Source: Acidovorax sp. sif1233
GTDB lineage: Bacteria; Pseudomonadota; Gammaproteobacteria; Burkholderiales; Burkholderiaceae_C
DNA length: 64,000 bases
Reading direction: 5' to 3'
Assembly: GCF_019218755.1 (NCBI RefSeq)
Contig: NZ_JAHUWZ010000001.1
Span: 1,488,001 to 1,552,000 of the forward strand
A model generated the notes under the pieces. The model had not been told where the DNA came from and ran no database searches. It worked only from the letters and a program-made list of their open reading frames with translations. This document shows positions 52,341 to 61,372 of the stretch, piece by piece. The translations under genes were made by a program, and so were the position numbers. How positions within the stretch are numbered: the first letter of the stretch is position 1; the number at the start of each line of letters is the position of its first letter.

Positions 52341-52982
52341 CCCCGGGCTGCGGCCCCGGCAGGATGCAAAGCCTAGCCACGTGTGCGGGTTGCCTTCCCA
52401 ACACCAGCCCAGCCGTGGGTGCTGGTTGCTCAACCACAGCGCGGGCACGCGCCGGTCCCCGCAGCGCGAGCCCAGCATCATGAAGCAGTGGTTGGGTTGC
52501 AGAAACTGTGGCCACTGCAGCAGCAGGCAAATGCCTTCCTCCACAGTGATCGGCGAGCGCTGCTGCGCCGCCAGACGCTTTTGCGCATCGCTGGGCACGG
52601 CATTCAAGGTGGCGTTGCCACGGTCCACGCCCAGCAACAGGTACGCCTCGCCCGCGGGCATCGCAATGTCGCGCGTGGGGCAAAAGTCCTCTGGCTGCCT
52701 GGGGTGCAGGCGCTCCATGGCCGCCTTGCCGTTGCGGCTGACCAGGGTTAGCAGTTGCCGGGCGGGCAGGGCGGGGGTGTTGATTACGATCACGGCGTCG
52801 GCCGTGCCGGCATCAATGTCTGCAGCGCCTAGCGTACCAACGCCCGCATCACCGGGGGCGTGCGGCAGGTGGTCAAGCAGCGGCACCAGCGCTTGGCGAA
52901 AGTCCTCCGCAGGCAGCCCCAGCGTGTGGTGAATGCCCAGCGCCACCAGCCGGTCGATCTGTGCGGACAGCGCGGCGTTCAT
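52311..52982 (-). CDS. DUF5701-like protein
   Basis: The 223-residue product shows a conserved C-terminal half, with RSPITVEEGICLLLQWPQFL, CFMMLGSRCGDRRVPALWLS, and RLGWCWEGNPHTWLGFASC, that I recognise as DUF5701. The function is unknown. Its ATG overlaps the stop of the upstream gene at 52979 (ATGA), making a coupled pair divergent from the TetR gene. The final residues derive from the intergenic repeat at 52308-52340. Confidence 0.8.
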   Translation of the reverse strand: MNAALSAQIDRLVALGIHHTLGLPAEDFRQALVPLLDHLPHAPGDAGVGTLGAADIDAGTADAVIVINTPALPARQLLTLVSRNGKAAMERLHPRQPEDFCPTRDIAMPAGEAYLLLGVDRGNATLNAVPSDAQKRLAAQQRSPITVEEGICLLLQWPQFLQPNHCFMMLGSRCGDRRVPALWLSNQHPRLGWCWEGNPHTWLGFASCRGRSPGVALQPVFAT

Positions 52983-53491
52983 GGCTGCGCCTTTGCGCCG
53001 TACGCTGCGTGCAACCGCAAGGGCGCTGCAGCGGCGAAGGCCCCGTTCATGCGCCCCAGCTCTTGCTCCACCACCGCCGCACGCGCGACGGGCAATGCAA
53101 ACAGCTGCACCGGCTGCGGCAGCCGAAAGCGCGTGTGGTCGTGGTGCAGCACCGTCACCAGCGTGCCCAGCGGCGCCTCGTCGTCCTCTCGCACCACGCA
53201 GCTCCAAAACCAGCGCTGCCGCTCGCTGTCGTCCGCCAGGCCCCACTCGCGCGAATCGGCCAGGCCACCCGGCAGGGGCGGGTACACGGCCAGCCCGGCC
53301 GCGCGCATTGCCCGCGCCAGCGGGCTGAACAAAAGCCGCAGGTACAGGCCATACGCTCGCTCGCCAGCCCGCGCAAAGGCGTGCTGCAGCCGGGCTTCGT
53401 GGGCGTTTTGGGTGGGCTGCCAGGCACAAGCCAGCCACGCGGCCGAGGTTTCGCCCAGCCGCTCAATGGAGCTGGTGTCAATGGAAGGCAT
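52979..53491 (-). CDS. Hypothetical protein coupled to DUF5701 gene
   Basis: The 170-residue product has an alanine- and arginine-rich, mostly helical composition with RLPQPVQLFALPVARAAVVE and a QRWFWSCVVREDDEAPLG segment. I do not recognise a family. There is no signal peptide. It heads the ATGA-coupled pair with the DUF5701 gene and starts 78 bases from the divergent TetR gene, so it is probably controlled by TetR. Confidence 0.65.
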   Translation of the reverse strand: MPSIDTSSIERLGETSAAWLACAWQPTQNAHEARLQHAFARAGERAYGLYLRLLFSPLARAMRAAGLAVYPPLPGGLADSREWGLADDSERQRWFWSCVVREDDEAPLGTLVTVLHHDHTRFRLPQPVQLFALPVARAAVVEQELGRMNGAFAAAAPLRLHAAYGAKAQP

Positions 53492-53520
53492 GGTCAAGGT
53501 CCGCAATCTGACTCCTTTGT

Positions 53521-53560
53521 GTGTACGATGTACGCATATCATTCACTGAACAGCGTACAC
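53521..53560. promoter_or_regulatory. Inverted GTGTACG/CGTACAC pair, probable TetR operator
   Basis: GTGTACG (53521-53527) and CGTACAC (53554-53560) are perfect inverted arms 26 bases apart in the divergent spacer; within the first arm GTAC-GAT-GTAC (53523-53533) is also palindromic. Confidence 0.55.
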
Positions 53561-53569
53561 TGTCAACAA

Positions 53570-54394
53570 ATGAACAAGAAAACCGGCAGCCCATCCCCCG
53601 TATCGTTTCCCGGCCAGGCCGACCCGGAAACCACCCTCAATCTCTTGTGGGGCGCCACCCCCGCCCCCGAGAGCGCGCGGCGCGGCCCCAAACGCAGCCT
53701 GTCTGCCACGTTGATCGGAACTGCTGCGCTGGAACTGGCCGACGAAGGTGGCCTAGCCGCGCTCTCGATGCGGGCCCTGGGTGCCCGGTTGGACGTGGCG
53801 CCCATGGCGCTGTATCGCTACCTGCCTAACAAAGACGTCCTGCTGGAACTGGTCCTGGAGGCCGCCTACGCGCAACTGCCGGACGACCTGTCCAGCGGCG
53901 CAGATTGGCAGGCATGCCTGCGCTCGGTGGCGACCGATGCCTGGAACCTGTACCGCCACCACCCCTGGATGCTGCAAGTGGCCTTGCAGCGCCCGTCTCT
54001 GGGCCCCCACGCCATTCGCAAGTACGAGCGGGAACTGCGCGCCATTGAAAGCGCGGGCCTGTCAGACCTGGACATGGACCTCGTCATTGCCGTGGTGTCT
54101 GATTACGTGCGCGGTAGCGCCCGCAGCGCCACCGAAGCCACCACCGCCGAAGCGCAAACCGGTCAGTCAGACGCCCAGTGGTGGGCCGCCCATGCGGCCC
54201 ATCTGGAGCGCTTGCTCCAGCCCGAGCTGTTCCCGCTGGCCGTGCGGGTGGGCGCAGCGGCAGGCGCAGCGTACGGCGGCCCTACGGACCCCGCGCGCAG
54301 CTTTGGGTTTGGGCTGGATCGATTGATTGATGGGATTGCTCTGCAGGTGGCAAAAGAGCAGGGTGGGGGTGCGGGAAGGCACGGATCGCGTTAG
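53570..54394 (+). CDS. TetR/AcrR-family transcriptional regulator
   Basis: The 274-residue regulator has a TetR HTH around residues 45-92 (ALSMRALGARLDVAPMALYR) with LPNKDVLLELVLEAAYAQLP following, and a variable ligand-binding domain. A proline-rich N-terminus of about 40 residues precedes the HTH. It is divergent from the DUF5701 pair; the GTGTACG palindromes are its likely operators. The effector is unknown. Confidence 0.9.
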   Translation: MNKKTGSPSPVSFPGQADPETTLNLLWGATPAPESARRGPKRSLSATLIGTAALELADEGGLAALSMRALGARLDVAPMALYRYLPNKDVLLELVLEAAYAQLPDDLSSGADWQACLRSVATDAWNLYRHHPWMLQVALQRPSLGPHAIRKYERELRAIESAGLSDLDMDLVIAVVSDYVRGSARSATEATTAEAQTGQSDAQWWAAHAAHLERLLQPELFPLAVRVGAAAGAAYGGPTDPARSFGFGLDRLIDGIALQVAKEQGGGAGRHGSR

Positions 54395-54434
54395 CGCACC
54401 CACGCCCCGCCCAGCGGGCTGCGTAAATACACCT

Positions 54435-55373
54435 TCAACGCACAGGCGCCAGCGCCCACCGGTCCTTCGACGCCTTCACCAGAAAATCAATCACCGCCTT
54501 CACCCTGGCCGCATTGCGCCGGCCCGGTGACGACACCGCGTACAGCGTGTGCACGGTGCGGGACGCAAAAGGCGCAAGCACCTCCACCAACCGGCCTTGC
54601 GCCGCATCGGCCGCCGCGAGCGGGCTGGACAGTATGCCGATGCCCGCGCCTCCCACCAGTGCGTGGTGCACCAGGGCCGAACTGCTGGCGGCCAGGCGCG
54701 AGCGCACGGTCACCTCCAGCGGCTTGCCTTGTGCACTGCGAAAGGCCCAGGTCACCGCCGGCCCCTGCGCGGTGTGCGTGACGGTGTGGTGCTGCTGCAG
54801 ATCGCTGGGGTCGGCGGGCGTGCCGTGCTGGCGCAGATACTCCGGGGCCGCGTACAGGCGCCGCTCGAACCGGCCGAGCGCGCGCGCCACCACCAGGTCG
54901 CTGTGGCCCACGGTGGTGCGCAGCGCCACGTCGATGCCCTCCGTCACCAGGTCGGCCACGCGGTCATCGGCCAGCAGCTCCACCCGCAGCGCGGGGTAGC
55001 GCGCCTGCAGGTCCGCCAGGTGGGGCAGCACCAGCGCCTCGCAAATCTCCTGGCTGGAGGCCAGGCGCAAGGTGCCCGCCACGCGGCTGCGCTGGTCCGA
55101 CAGCGATGCCCCGATGTCCTCCAGTTGCGCCAGCAAGGCACGCGCTTCCTGCGCCAGTTCTGCGCCCTCGGGCGTGGCCGACAGGCCGTGCGTGGACCGG
55201 CGCAGCAAGCGCACGCCGTAGCCGGCCTCCAGCCGGTCCACACCGCGCGCGACGACCGACACCGCCACGTCCATCTCGCGCGCCGCCGCAGAAAACGAGC
55301 GCAGGTCGAGCGACCGCACCAGCCACCGCAGGTCGGCCGGATCGGGGAGGAAGGAGCGGGGTTCTTGTTTCAT
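54435..55373 (-). CDS. LysR-family transcriptional regulator
   Basis: The 312-residue regulator has the LysR HTH (FSAAAREMDVAVSVVARGVD) and effector domain. The start at 55373 is chosen before the HTH; a frame to 55415 adds 14 residues. It is divergent from the tautomerase gene at 55491, and the spacer holds a perfect 8-bp inverted repeat (55410-55432). It probably regulates the tautomerase/cupin pair. Confidence 0.9.
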   Translation of the reverse strand: MKQEPRSFLPDPADLRWLVRSLDLRSFSAAAREMDVAVSVVARGVDRLEAGYGVRLLRRSTHGLSATPEGAELAQEARALLAQLEDIGASLSDQRSRVAGTLRLASSQEICEALVLPHLADLQARYPALRVELLADDRVADLVTEGIDVALRTTVGHSDLVVARALGRFERRLYAAPEYLRQHGTPADPSDLQQHHTVTHTAQGPAVTWAFRSAQGKPLEVTVRSRLAASSSALVHHALVGGAGIGILSSPLAAADAAQGRLVEVLAPFASRTVHTLYAVSSPGRRNAARVKAVIDFLVKASKDRWALAPVR

Positions 55374-55409
55374 CGTGCGCGCCTTTGCGTGCGGAGCAAA
55401 AGCCATTAT

Positions 55410-55432
55410 CGCCACGGGCGGTTTCCGTGGCG
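55410..55432. promoter_or_regulatory. Inverted repeat, probable LysR operator
   Basis: CGCCACGG (55410-55417) and CCGTGGCG (55425-55432) are perfect inverted arms with a 7-base spacer, in the LysR/tautomerase divergent region. Confidence 0.6.
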
Positions 55433-55490
55433 GGGCGCAATTTCTACAGTGAAGGCTCGTTCAACCCAATGCTTTCAACAGGAGCCCTCC

Positions 55491-55889
55491 ATGCCCATCC
55501 TCAACGTCAAAGTGTCTGCCCAACGCACGCCCGAACTGTCTGCCCGCATTGCAGAAACCCTGCTGGACCTGACCACCCGCGTGCTCGGCAAACGGCGCGA
55601 CCTCACCGCCGTGGTCATCACCTTTGTGGACCCGGCCGACTGGTACGTCGCCGGCCGTTCGCTGGTCGACCTCAAGCAATCGAGCTTCTACTTCGACGTC
55701 AAGGTGGTGGACGAGACCAACACCAAGGCCGAGAAGGCGCGCTACATCGCCGAGGCGTTCGCAGCCTTTGAAGGCCTGCTGGGCGCGCTGCACCCCGAGA
55801 GCTACGTCTACGTGCAGGACGTGCGCGCCGCCGCGTACGGCTTTGGCGGCCGCACGCAGGAATACCGCCACCAGCACCCAGAGCAATAA
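55491..55889 (+). CDS. 4-oxalocrotonate tautomerase-type protein
   Basis: The 132-residue product starts MPILNVKV, so the mature N-terminal Pro1 needed by tautomerases is present after Met removal. The rest (TLLDLTTRVLGKRRDLTAVV and SYVYVQDVRAAAYGFGGRTQ) fits a double-length tautomerase of the cis-CaaD/MSAD-like group. A ring or haloacrylic-acid substrate is possible. The ATG at 55491 and AACAGGAG upstream support the start. A cupin gene follows by 53 bases. Confidence 0.85.
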   Translation: MPILNVKVSAQRTPELSARIAETLLDLTTRVLGKRRDLTAVVITFVDPADWYVAGRSLVDLKQSSFYFDVKVVDETNTKAEKARYIAEAFAAFEGLLGALHPESYVYVQDVRAAAYGFGGRTQEYRHQHPEQ

Positions 55890-55942
55890 GCAATCAAGCC
55901 ATCAAGCAAACCATCAACCAATAGCTACCCAGGAGCACCGAC

Positions 55943-56419
55943 ATGACGATGACGACGACAACGAACAACCACCTCGCCGACGTGATCGTGGCCCAGACGC
56001 TGGAGCGCGCGGGCCTGGCGGACTGGATTCCTGAAGGCGAAGGCAAGTGGTCCCTGCCCATTCAGTTTTTGCCCGACGATGCTGGTTGGGTGGAGCTGAT
56101 GCGCCTGTCCCCCGGCACGCGCCTGGGCCTGCACCGCCACACGGGCGAAGTGCACGCCCTGACGCTGGCGGGCGAGCGCCGCTTGAACGATGGCCGCGTG
56201 GTGCGGCCGGGCGACTACATCCACGAACCCGCTGGGAATGTGGATTGGTGGGAGGCGACGGGTACCGAAGAGTTGCTGGTGCATGTGGTGGTCAAGGGCA
56301 GCGTCGAATACATCGGCCCGCACCACACGGTGCTGCAGCGGATCACCACGGCGGATCGGCGGGCGGACTATCGTCGCTGGTGCGATGCGGTGGGCGTGTC
56401 GGTGCGTGATCTTTGTTAG
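55943..56419 (+). CDS. Cupin-domain protein
   Basis: The 158-residue product is a single cupin barrel. Motif 1 includes GTRLGLHRHTGEVHALTLAG (His-x-His with a following His/Glu), motif 2 includes PAGNVDWWEATGTEELLVHV. It resembles 2,4'-dihydroxyacetophenone-dioxygenase-like or ChrR-type cupins and may bind iron. With the tautomerase gene it may form a small ring-cleavage or detoxification unit; that is inference. Confidence 0.8.
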   Translation: MTMTTTTNNHLADVIVAQTLERAGLADWIPEGEGKWSLPIQFLPDDAGWVELMRLSPGTRLGLHRHTGEVHALTLAGERRLNDGRVVRPGDYIHEPAGNVDWWEATGTEELLVHVVVKGSVEYIGPHHTVLQRITTADRRADYRRWCDAVGVSVRDLC

Positions 56420-56492
56420 CGGCGTGCGCGAGTCCAGGCGGGCGGGGCACTCTGTGCAGCGTGGGCAAGCACATGCCCCGCAGAAATATGAG

Positions 56493-56553
56493 TAAAAACA
56501 GGCTCTAGCGCTTATTGGTATAGCGCTGATAGCTATTAAATACAGAGCAAGCC
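56493..56553. repeat. Full copy of the dispersed repeat
   Basis: The copy contains AAAAACAGGCTCTAGCGCTT, then ATTGGTATAGCGCTGATAGCTATTAAAT in two parts (AGCGCTTATT and GCGCTGATAGCTATTAA). It is the most complete copy in the window, with both AGCGCT and GATAGCTAT modules, and lies just before the pseudogene. Confidence 0.75.
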
Positions 56554-56564
56554 TTATAGCCGTC

Positions 56565-56905
56565 CCGTTGCGTGCTGGTGGTCGCAGGTATCGGCTGGAG
56601 CTAGAAGACATGGCGCTGGCGTATCCCCGGCTAGCGTTTCGACGGTGGGGACTCCATTCAGCCTATGCTGGACTTGGCGGCGTAGCGGCTAGAGAGCGCT
56701 GGGATGTCAGACCGCGTGGCGCCGCACCGCAGGTATGTGCAAAGCGCACCGGCTGGTCCGTTTGTTGGCGCTACCTGTCTACTGATTTTTCACTTTGTGC
56801 CGCGCGGAGCTCCGTCAGCGGCTGAAGCCAGGGGCTCCTTGCTGCGAAACTGGCAGTGCTGAAGCCGGAGGATGAGGCGGTTCAGCGTGGCTACAGCGCG
56901 CCCTC
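56565..56905 (+). pseudogene. Decayed copy of the 51537 methyltransferase gene
   Basis: The sequence follows the methyltransferase gene at 51685-52200 with matching stretches such as CTGGAGCTAGAAGACATGGC (56594-56613; CTGGAGCTGGAGGACATGGC in the intact gene), TTTTCACTTTGTGCCGCGCG and GGAGGATGAGGCG. It carries frame changes, stop codons and an internal deletion of roughly 140 bases, plus a missing start and C-terminus. It cannot make the protein. It sits between the dispersed repeat and the SEC-C gene, where a duplicate segment apparently decayed. Confidence 0.8.
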
Positions 56906-56925
56906 TGGAACGACGAGTCAGGCCT

Positions 56926-58287
56926 TCAGTTCAGTTTGCCGCAACATTGTTTGTATTTCTTTCCGCTGCCGCATGAGCATGGCTCATTTCTGTTTCGGCC
57001 TTTCTGTTGTGGTGCCTTAATCACCGGCGAGTTCGTGGCTACGATTTTTGCCTGGCGCATGAATAGACGAGGGCTGTTTCCAGGAAACCATTTGCTCAGA
57101 AGAAATGTGTCCGTGGCGGCAACTATCCCGCCAGAAATTGGCTCCAGCGCACCCCACGTGCTTGTTGTCGCGAAGCGCAGCAGCTTTGCGGGAAGTGAAT
57201 CCACCAAAGTTGGCTTTCCAACACTCTCAACGTATCGCCGTAGCGTCTCTTGAGCAGCTGATGCCGGACTCCCTACCGCTAGCCAATCGCGGAAAGACTG
57301 AGCGTGCTTGGATTGACGCAAATCGATAATTTGACGAGCAGTCAACTGCTTATTTGCGAAAGCTAGCCCAAGGTCAGGAACGCCTGACACTTGCTGAATC
57401 TGCGCGAAGGCCGTACGGCCGTGAGGTGAGAAGCCCAGCCTTTGTCCTTTTGCCTGTAGGACGGAAAGAGTTGAAGCATCGCCTGTAAGCTCTCCCGCCT
57501 CTATCTGGCTGCCGACACTAAGCAGAAAGTTCTCGAATACGACCCGCAAAACCGCGCGAATTTCAGGAGAATCATTCTTTTCAGGCGGAACATGAGGGTT
57601 AAAGATATTAATGGTGTTCGCTTTACTGCCGACCAAATTTTCAATCGCTCGGCCACCATTGCGAATAGATAGCATTGCCTGCAGATATGGGCTGTCCTGG
57701 ATGTCACGGTAGGCTTCTGCTCTAACACCCTCCAGAAGCGATTCCGTTGAAAGTTGAGCTGTGTGATCCAGCAGCAATCCCTTGTACTGCTGCCTCGTTA
57801 CGGACGTTGAAGCTGGGTTCATTGCCATGAATGCCGCGTCAATTGCCTGGTCCAGTGGTAGGAAATGACTAGTAGCCAGATTCGGTATCAAACGTTTGTT
57901 TTCTGGACCATCTCCAACTTTGAAGAAGACGACTCCTCCGGTGCCGACATAACCAAACCACTGATCGAATCGAGTGAGGACGATGGTTCGGGTTTGGAGC
58001 AGTTCAAGGAGGACATCGTCGCCAAGCATGAACCTGAGTACAGACAATATCTGCAAGTTGCCAGTCGGAATGACTACTTGGTCATACATGAGCAGGTAGT
58101 CGGCAAGCCTTGCCCAATAAGCGGGCCCATTCACCATCATGTCTGAGGCACGTTCTTGGCTTTGAATCATTGGCCAAATGCCCAGGTCTGTTGCAAGGAG
58201 TCTGCGCATAGAGGAACTGATGCCTAGTGATGGGCCTTCCCAATCGGCAGTCCATTTCTGGGCTGGCTGTATAGATTGGCGAGGCAA
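56926..58287 (-). CDS. SEC-C motif protein of lower-GC origin
   Basis: The 453-residue product ends with a zinc-binding SEC-C motif (NEPCSCGSGKKYKQCCGK: C-x-C-x8-C-C at about 437-450). The rest is a mostly alpha-helical domain I do not recognise (RTIVLTRFDQWFGYVGTGGV, LSTESLLEGVRAEAYRDIQD). The start is uncertain: a TTG at 58287 is the longest choice, an ATG at 58209 the nearest usual one, and neither has a good ribosome binding site. The gene is visibly AT-richer than its neighbours, suggesting horizontal acquisition. SEC-C tails help proteins bind other proteins, often in defence or stress systems. Confidence 0.78.
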   Translation of the reverse strand: MPRQSIQPAQKWTADWEGPSLGISSSMRRLLATDLGIWPMIQSQERASDMMVNGPAYWARLADYLLMYDQVVIPTGNLQILSVLRFMLGDDVLLELLQTRTIVLTRFDQWFGYVGTGGVVFFKVGDGPENKRLIPNLATSHFLPLDQAIDAAFMAMNPASTSVTRQQYKGLLLDHTAQLSTESLLEGVRAEAYRDIQDSPYLQAMLSIRNGGRAIENLVGSKANTINIFNPHVPPEKNDSPEIRAVLRVVFENFLLSVGSQIEAGELTGDASTLSVLQAKGQRLGFSPHGRTAFAQIQQVSGVPDLGLAFANKQLTARQIIDLRQSKHAQSFRDWLAVGSPASAAQETLRRYVESVGKPTLVDSLPAKLLRFATTSTWGALEPISGGIVAATDTFLLSKWFPGNSPRLFMRQAKIVATNSPVIKAPQQKGRNRNEPCSCGSGKKYKQCCGKLN

Positions 58288-58550
58288 GTATTGAGGATGG
58301 CCTGTTGCTCAGCTTCGCGGCACTTTTTATAGCGCTACAAGGGCATTGGCATGGACCGGATCATATTTCGCCTTCGGGTTTTGAAGTGCTGTCTTGCCAT
58401 AAACCTCATTCCTATTGCATCGGTTTTCATAAACTTTGATCTGTTTTTGTTCAAAGTTCAGTCTTGTCCGGCCAAAGTAGACCGCATAGCATCCCTGTCA
58501 AGCACCCACCCCCATGAGGTGCTGCACAACGCAACGACAGGAGACAAGCC

Positions 58551-59798
58551 TTGCCATCCACCCGCTGGAGTCACTGCGGCGCCGAAGACCTGGACGTCTT
58601 GCAGACCATCTTCTGGTCCGCCGGTGCGTCGCGCAATGCGCTGGCGCAGCGCCTGGCCTATTCCAAGAGCAAGGCCAACGCCATGGTGGCGGCGCTGCTC
58701 GATGAAGGCCTGCTGGACGAGGTGGGCCTGCAGGAATCGTCTGGCGGCCGGCGGGCCGAAACACTCCGTTTAAGCGAAACCCTGGGCGTGGTGATTGGCG
58801 CCGACCTGGGCGCCACCAGCATGCAAGTCGCCATCATGCGGCCCGACATGACGGTGCTGGCGCGGCACCGCGAGCCCATCGATGTGCGCCAGGGGCCGGG
58901 CGTGATCCTGGCGCGTGTGCGGGGGCTGATGCGCGAGTTGCTGGCGCGCTGCGGCATGCAGGCTTCGCAGGTGATCGCCATCGGCATGGGCGTGCCGGGG
59001 CCGGTGGATTTTGAAAGCGGGCAGCTCGTCAACCCGCCGCTGATGCCCGACTGGGACGGCTTCTCCATCCGCGACTACCTGCGTGAGGCGTTTGCCGCGC
59101 CGGTGTTTGTGGACAACGACGTGAACCTGATGGCGCTGGGCGAGCTGTGGCGGCTGCAGCGCAATCTGCCCAACTTCCTCGTGATCAAGGTCGGCACGGG
59201 CATTGGCTGCGGCATCGTCTGCCACGGGCAGGTGTACCGGGGCGCCAACGGGTCGGCCGGCGACGTGGGCCACATCTGCGTGGACCAGAGCGGGCCGCGC
59301 TGCCACTGCGGCAACCAGGGCTGTGTCGAGGCGATGGCCGCTGCGCCCGCCATGGCGCGCATGGCGATGGAGGCCGTGGAGCGGGGCGAGAGCGCGATGC
59401 TGGCCGAGCGCCTGCAGGCCACCGGCACGCTGACCACCGAGGACGTGGCCCAGGCCAGCCGGGCGGGCGATGTGGCGGCCAACGCGATCATCCAGCGCGC
59501 GGGCAGCCTGGTGGGGCAGATGCTGGCGTCCATCGTGAACTTCTTCAACCCGTCGCATGTGTTCATTGCGGGGCGGGTGACGGACATGGGGCCGCTGTTC
59601 CTGGCGTCGGTGCGGCAGAGCGTGTACCACCGGTCTCTGGCGCTCTCCACGCGGCACCTGGAGATTCAATACGCGCCGTTGGCCGACGATGCCGGCGTGG
59701 TGGGCGCGGGCGTGCTGGCCATGCAGCAGAGCTTGGCGCTGTCGCCGCGTGCCTCTTCTTCTGCGACCAAAGCCAATGCCGTGGGGGCCACACGATGA
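58551..59798 (+). CDS. ROK-family transcriptional regulator
   Basis: The 415-residue protein has an N-terminal winged helix (NALAQRLAYSKSKANAMVAA) and a ROK kinase-like domain with GVVIGADLGATSMQVAIMRP and the zinc loop C-H-C-G-N-Q-G-C (GPRCHCGNQGCVEAMA). It is a repressor type (NagC/Mlc-like). The start is TTG at 58551, supported by AGGAGACAAGCC seven bases upstream. Its stop overlaps the start of the ABC ATPase (ATGA), so it probably controls the sugar importer operon, responding to a sugar or sugar phosphate. Confidence 0.9.
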   Translation: MPSTRWSHCGAEDLDVLQTIFWSAGASRNALAQRLAYSKSKANAMVAALLDEGLLDEVGLQESSGGRRAETLRLSETLGVVIGADLGATSMQVAIMRPDMTVLARHREPIDVRQGPGVILARVRGLMRELLARCGMQASQVIAIGMGVPGPVDFESGQLVNPPLMPDWDGFSIRDYLREAFAAPVFVDNDVNLMALGELWRLQRNLPNFLVIKVGTGIGCGIVCHGQVYRGANGSAGDVGHICVDQSGPRCHCGNQGCVEAMAAAPAMARMAMEAVERGESAMLAERLQATGTLTTEDVAQASRAGDVAANAIIQRAGSLVGQMLASIVNFFNPSHVFIAGRVTDMGPLFLASVRQSVYHRSLALSTRHLEIQYAPLADDAGVVGAGVLAMQQSLALSPRASSSATKANAVGATR

Positions 59799-61372
59799 GC
59801 GTCGCTGTCGAGTTTCGCAATGTGACCAAGGAGTTCGGCCCCGTGCGCGTGCTGCACGGCGTGGGCTTTGCGCTGCAGCCGGGCCGGGTGTATGGCCTGC
59901 TGGGCGAGAACGGCGCGGGCAAGTCCACGCTGATGAAGATTCTGGCCGGGTACGAGAGCCCCACCACCGGCGAGGTGGTGGTGGACGGCGCGGTGCGCGC
60001 CCCGGGCGGCGGATCGCGCGCGGCCGAGGCGCAGGGCATTGTGCTGATCCACCAGGAGTTCAACCTGGCGGACGACTTGACGATTGCGCAGAACATCTTT
60101 CTGGGGCACGAGATCAAGAAGGGCCTCTTTCTGCCGCCGGGCCGCCCCAAGGCAGAAAGCGGCCCCCTTGGGGGGCAGGGAGCGACACGCAGTGCGCGAC
60201 CGTGGGGGTCATGGTTTCTCGACGACAAGGCGATGCGCGAGAAGACGCGCGCTGCCTTGGCACAGGTAGGTTTGCCGCTGGACCCGGACACGCGGGTGAA
60301 GAAGCTCATCGTGGCCGAAAAGCAGCTGGTGGAGATTGCCCGCGCGCTGGCCCGCAATGCGCGCCTGCTCATCATGGACGAGCCCACCGCCACGCTGACT
60401 CCGGGCGAGACGGAGCGCCTGTTTGCGCTGATGGCTGGCCTGAAGGCGGCGGGCGTGACCATCATCTACATATCGCACAAGCTCGATGAGGTGGAGCGCA
60501 CCACCGACGAGGTGGTGGTGATGCGCGACGGCCTGCTGGTGGCGCGCGAGGCCACGGCCAGCGTGACGCGGCGGCAGATGGCCAACCTGATGGTGGGCCG
60601 CGAGCTGGCGGATTTGTTCCCGCCCAAGCTGCCCGCGCCTGCGGGTGGAGAGCCCGCCATCAAGGTGCGCGGCCTCTCGGTGCCGGGCTGGGCCGAGGAC
60701 GTGAGCTTTGACGTGCGGCGCGGCGAGATTCTGGGCTTCGCCGGGCTGGTGGGCGCTGGCCGCACCGAGCTGTTCGAAGGCCTGCTGGGCCTGCGCCCGC
60801 GCTCGGCCGGCACGGTGGAGCTGGCGGGCAAGCCGGTGAATTTGAAAAGCCCGCGCGATGCGGCGCGCCACGGCCTCACTTACCTGAGCGAAGACCGCAA
60901 GGGCAAGGGCCTGCACGTGCACTTCAGCCTGCGGCCCAACCTGACGCTGATGGCGCTGGAGCGCTACGCCAAGCCCTGGCTCGACCCGGCGGCCGAGCAG
61001 GCTGCGCTGCGCGATGCGGTGCAGGAGTTCGGCATCCGCACCGGGTCGCTGGAGGTGCGCGCGTCCTCGCTGTCGGGCGGCAACCAGCAAAAGCTGGCGC
61101 TGGCCAAGGTGCTGCACCCCGGGCCCAGCGTGGTGGTGCTGGACGAGCCCACGCGCGGCGTGGACGTGGGCGCCAAGCGCGAGATCTATCACCTGGTGCA
61201 GCGCCTGGCGGAGCAGGGGCTGGCGGTGGTGGTGATTTCTTCCGAACTGATGGAGCTGATCGGCCTGTGCCACCGCGTGGCGGTGATGCGCGCCGGGCGG
61301 CTGCAGACCACGCTGCAAGAACCACATTTGACCGAAGAGGAGTTGATCGCACATGCCACAGGTACCCGCTGA
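59795..61372 (+). CDS. Sugar ABC transporter dual ATPase (RbsA/XylG-like) with an in-frame insertion
   Basis: The 525-residue dual-domain ATPase has Walker [10 protein letters not shown] and a variant signature [13 protein letters not shown] in domain 1, and [10 protein letters not shown] and [15 protein letters not shown] in domain 2, as in RbsA-type proteins. Residues 114-140 ([20 protein letters not shown] and on to GSW) have no counterpart in relatives, whose chains run directly from [11 protein letters not shown] to the DxxAM segment. Its 81 bases are a GC-rich palindromic element (60134-60214). It is coupled to the ROK gene and overlaps the permease gene. Confidence 0.9.
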   Translation: MSVAVEFRNVTKEFGPVRVLHGVGFALQPGRVYGLLGENGAGKSTLMKILAGYESPTTGEVVVDGAVRAPGGGSRAAEAQGIVLIHQEFNLADDLTIAQNIFLGHEIKKGLFLPPGRPKAESGPLGGQGATRSARPWGSWFLDDKAMREKTRAALAQVGLPLDPDTRVKKLIVAEKQLVEIARALARNARLLIMDEPTATLTPGETERLFALMAGLKAAGVTIIYISHKLDEVERTTDEVVVMRDGLLVAREATASVTRRQMANLMVGRELADLFPPKLPAPAGGEPAIKVRGLSVPGWAEDVSFDVRRGEILGFAGLVGAGRTELFEGLLGLRPRSAGTVELAGKPVNLKSPRDAARHGLTYLSEDRKGKGLHVHFSLRPNLTLMALERYAKPWLDPAAEQAALRDAVQEFGIRTGSLEVRASSLSGGNQQKLALAKVLHPGPSVVVLDEPTRGVDVGAKREIYHLVQRLAEQGLAVVVISSELMELIGLCHRVAVMRAGRLQTTLQEPHLTEEELIAHATGTR

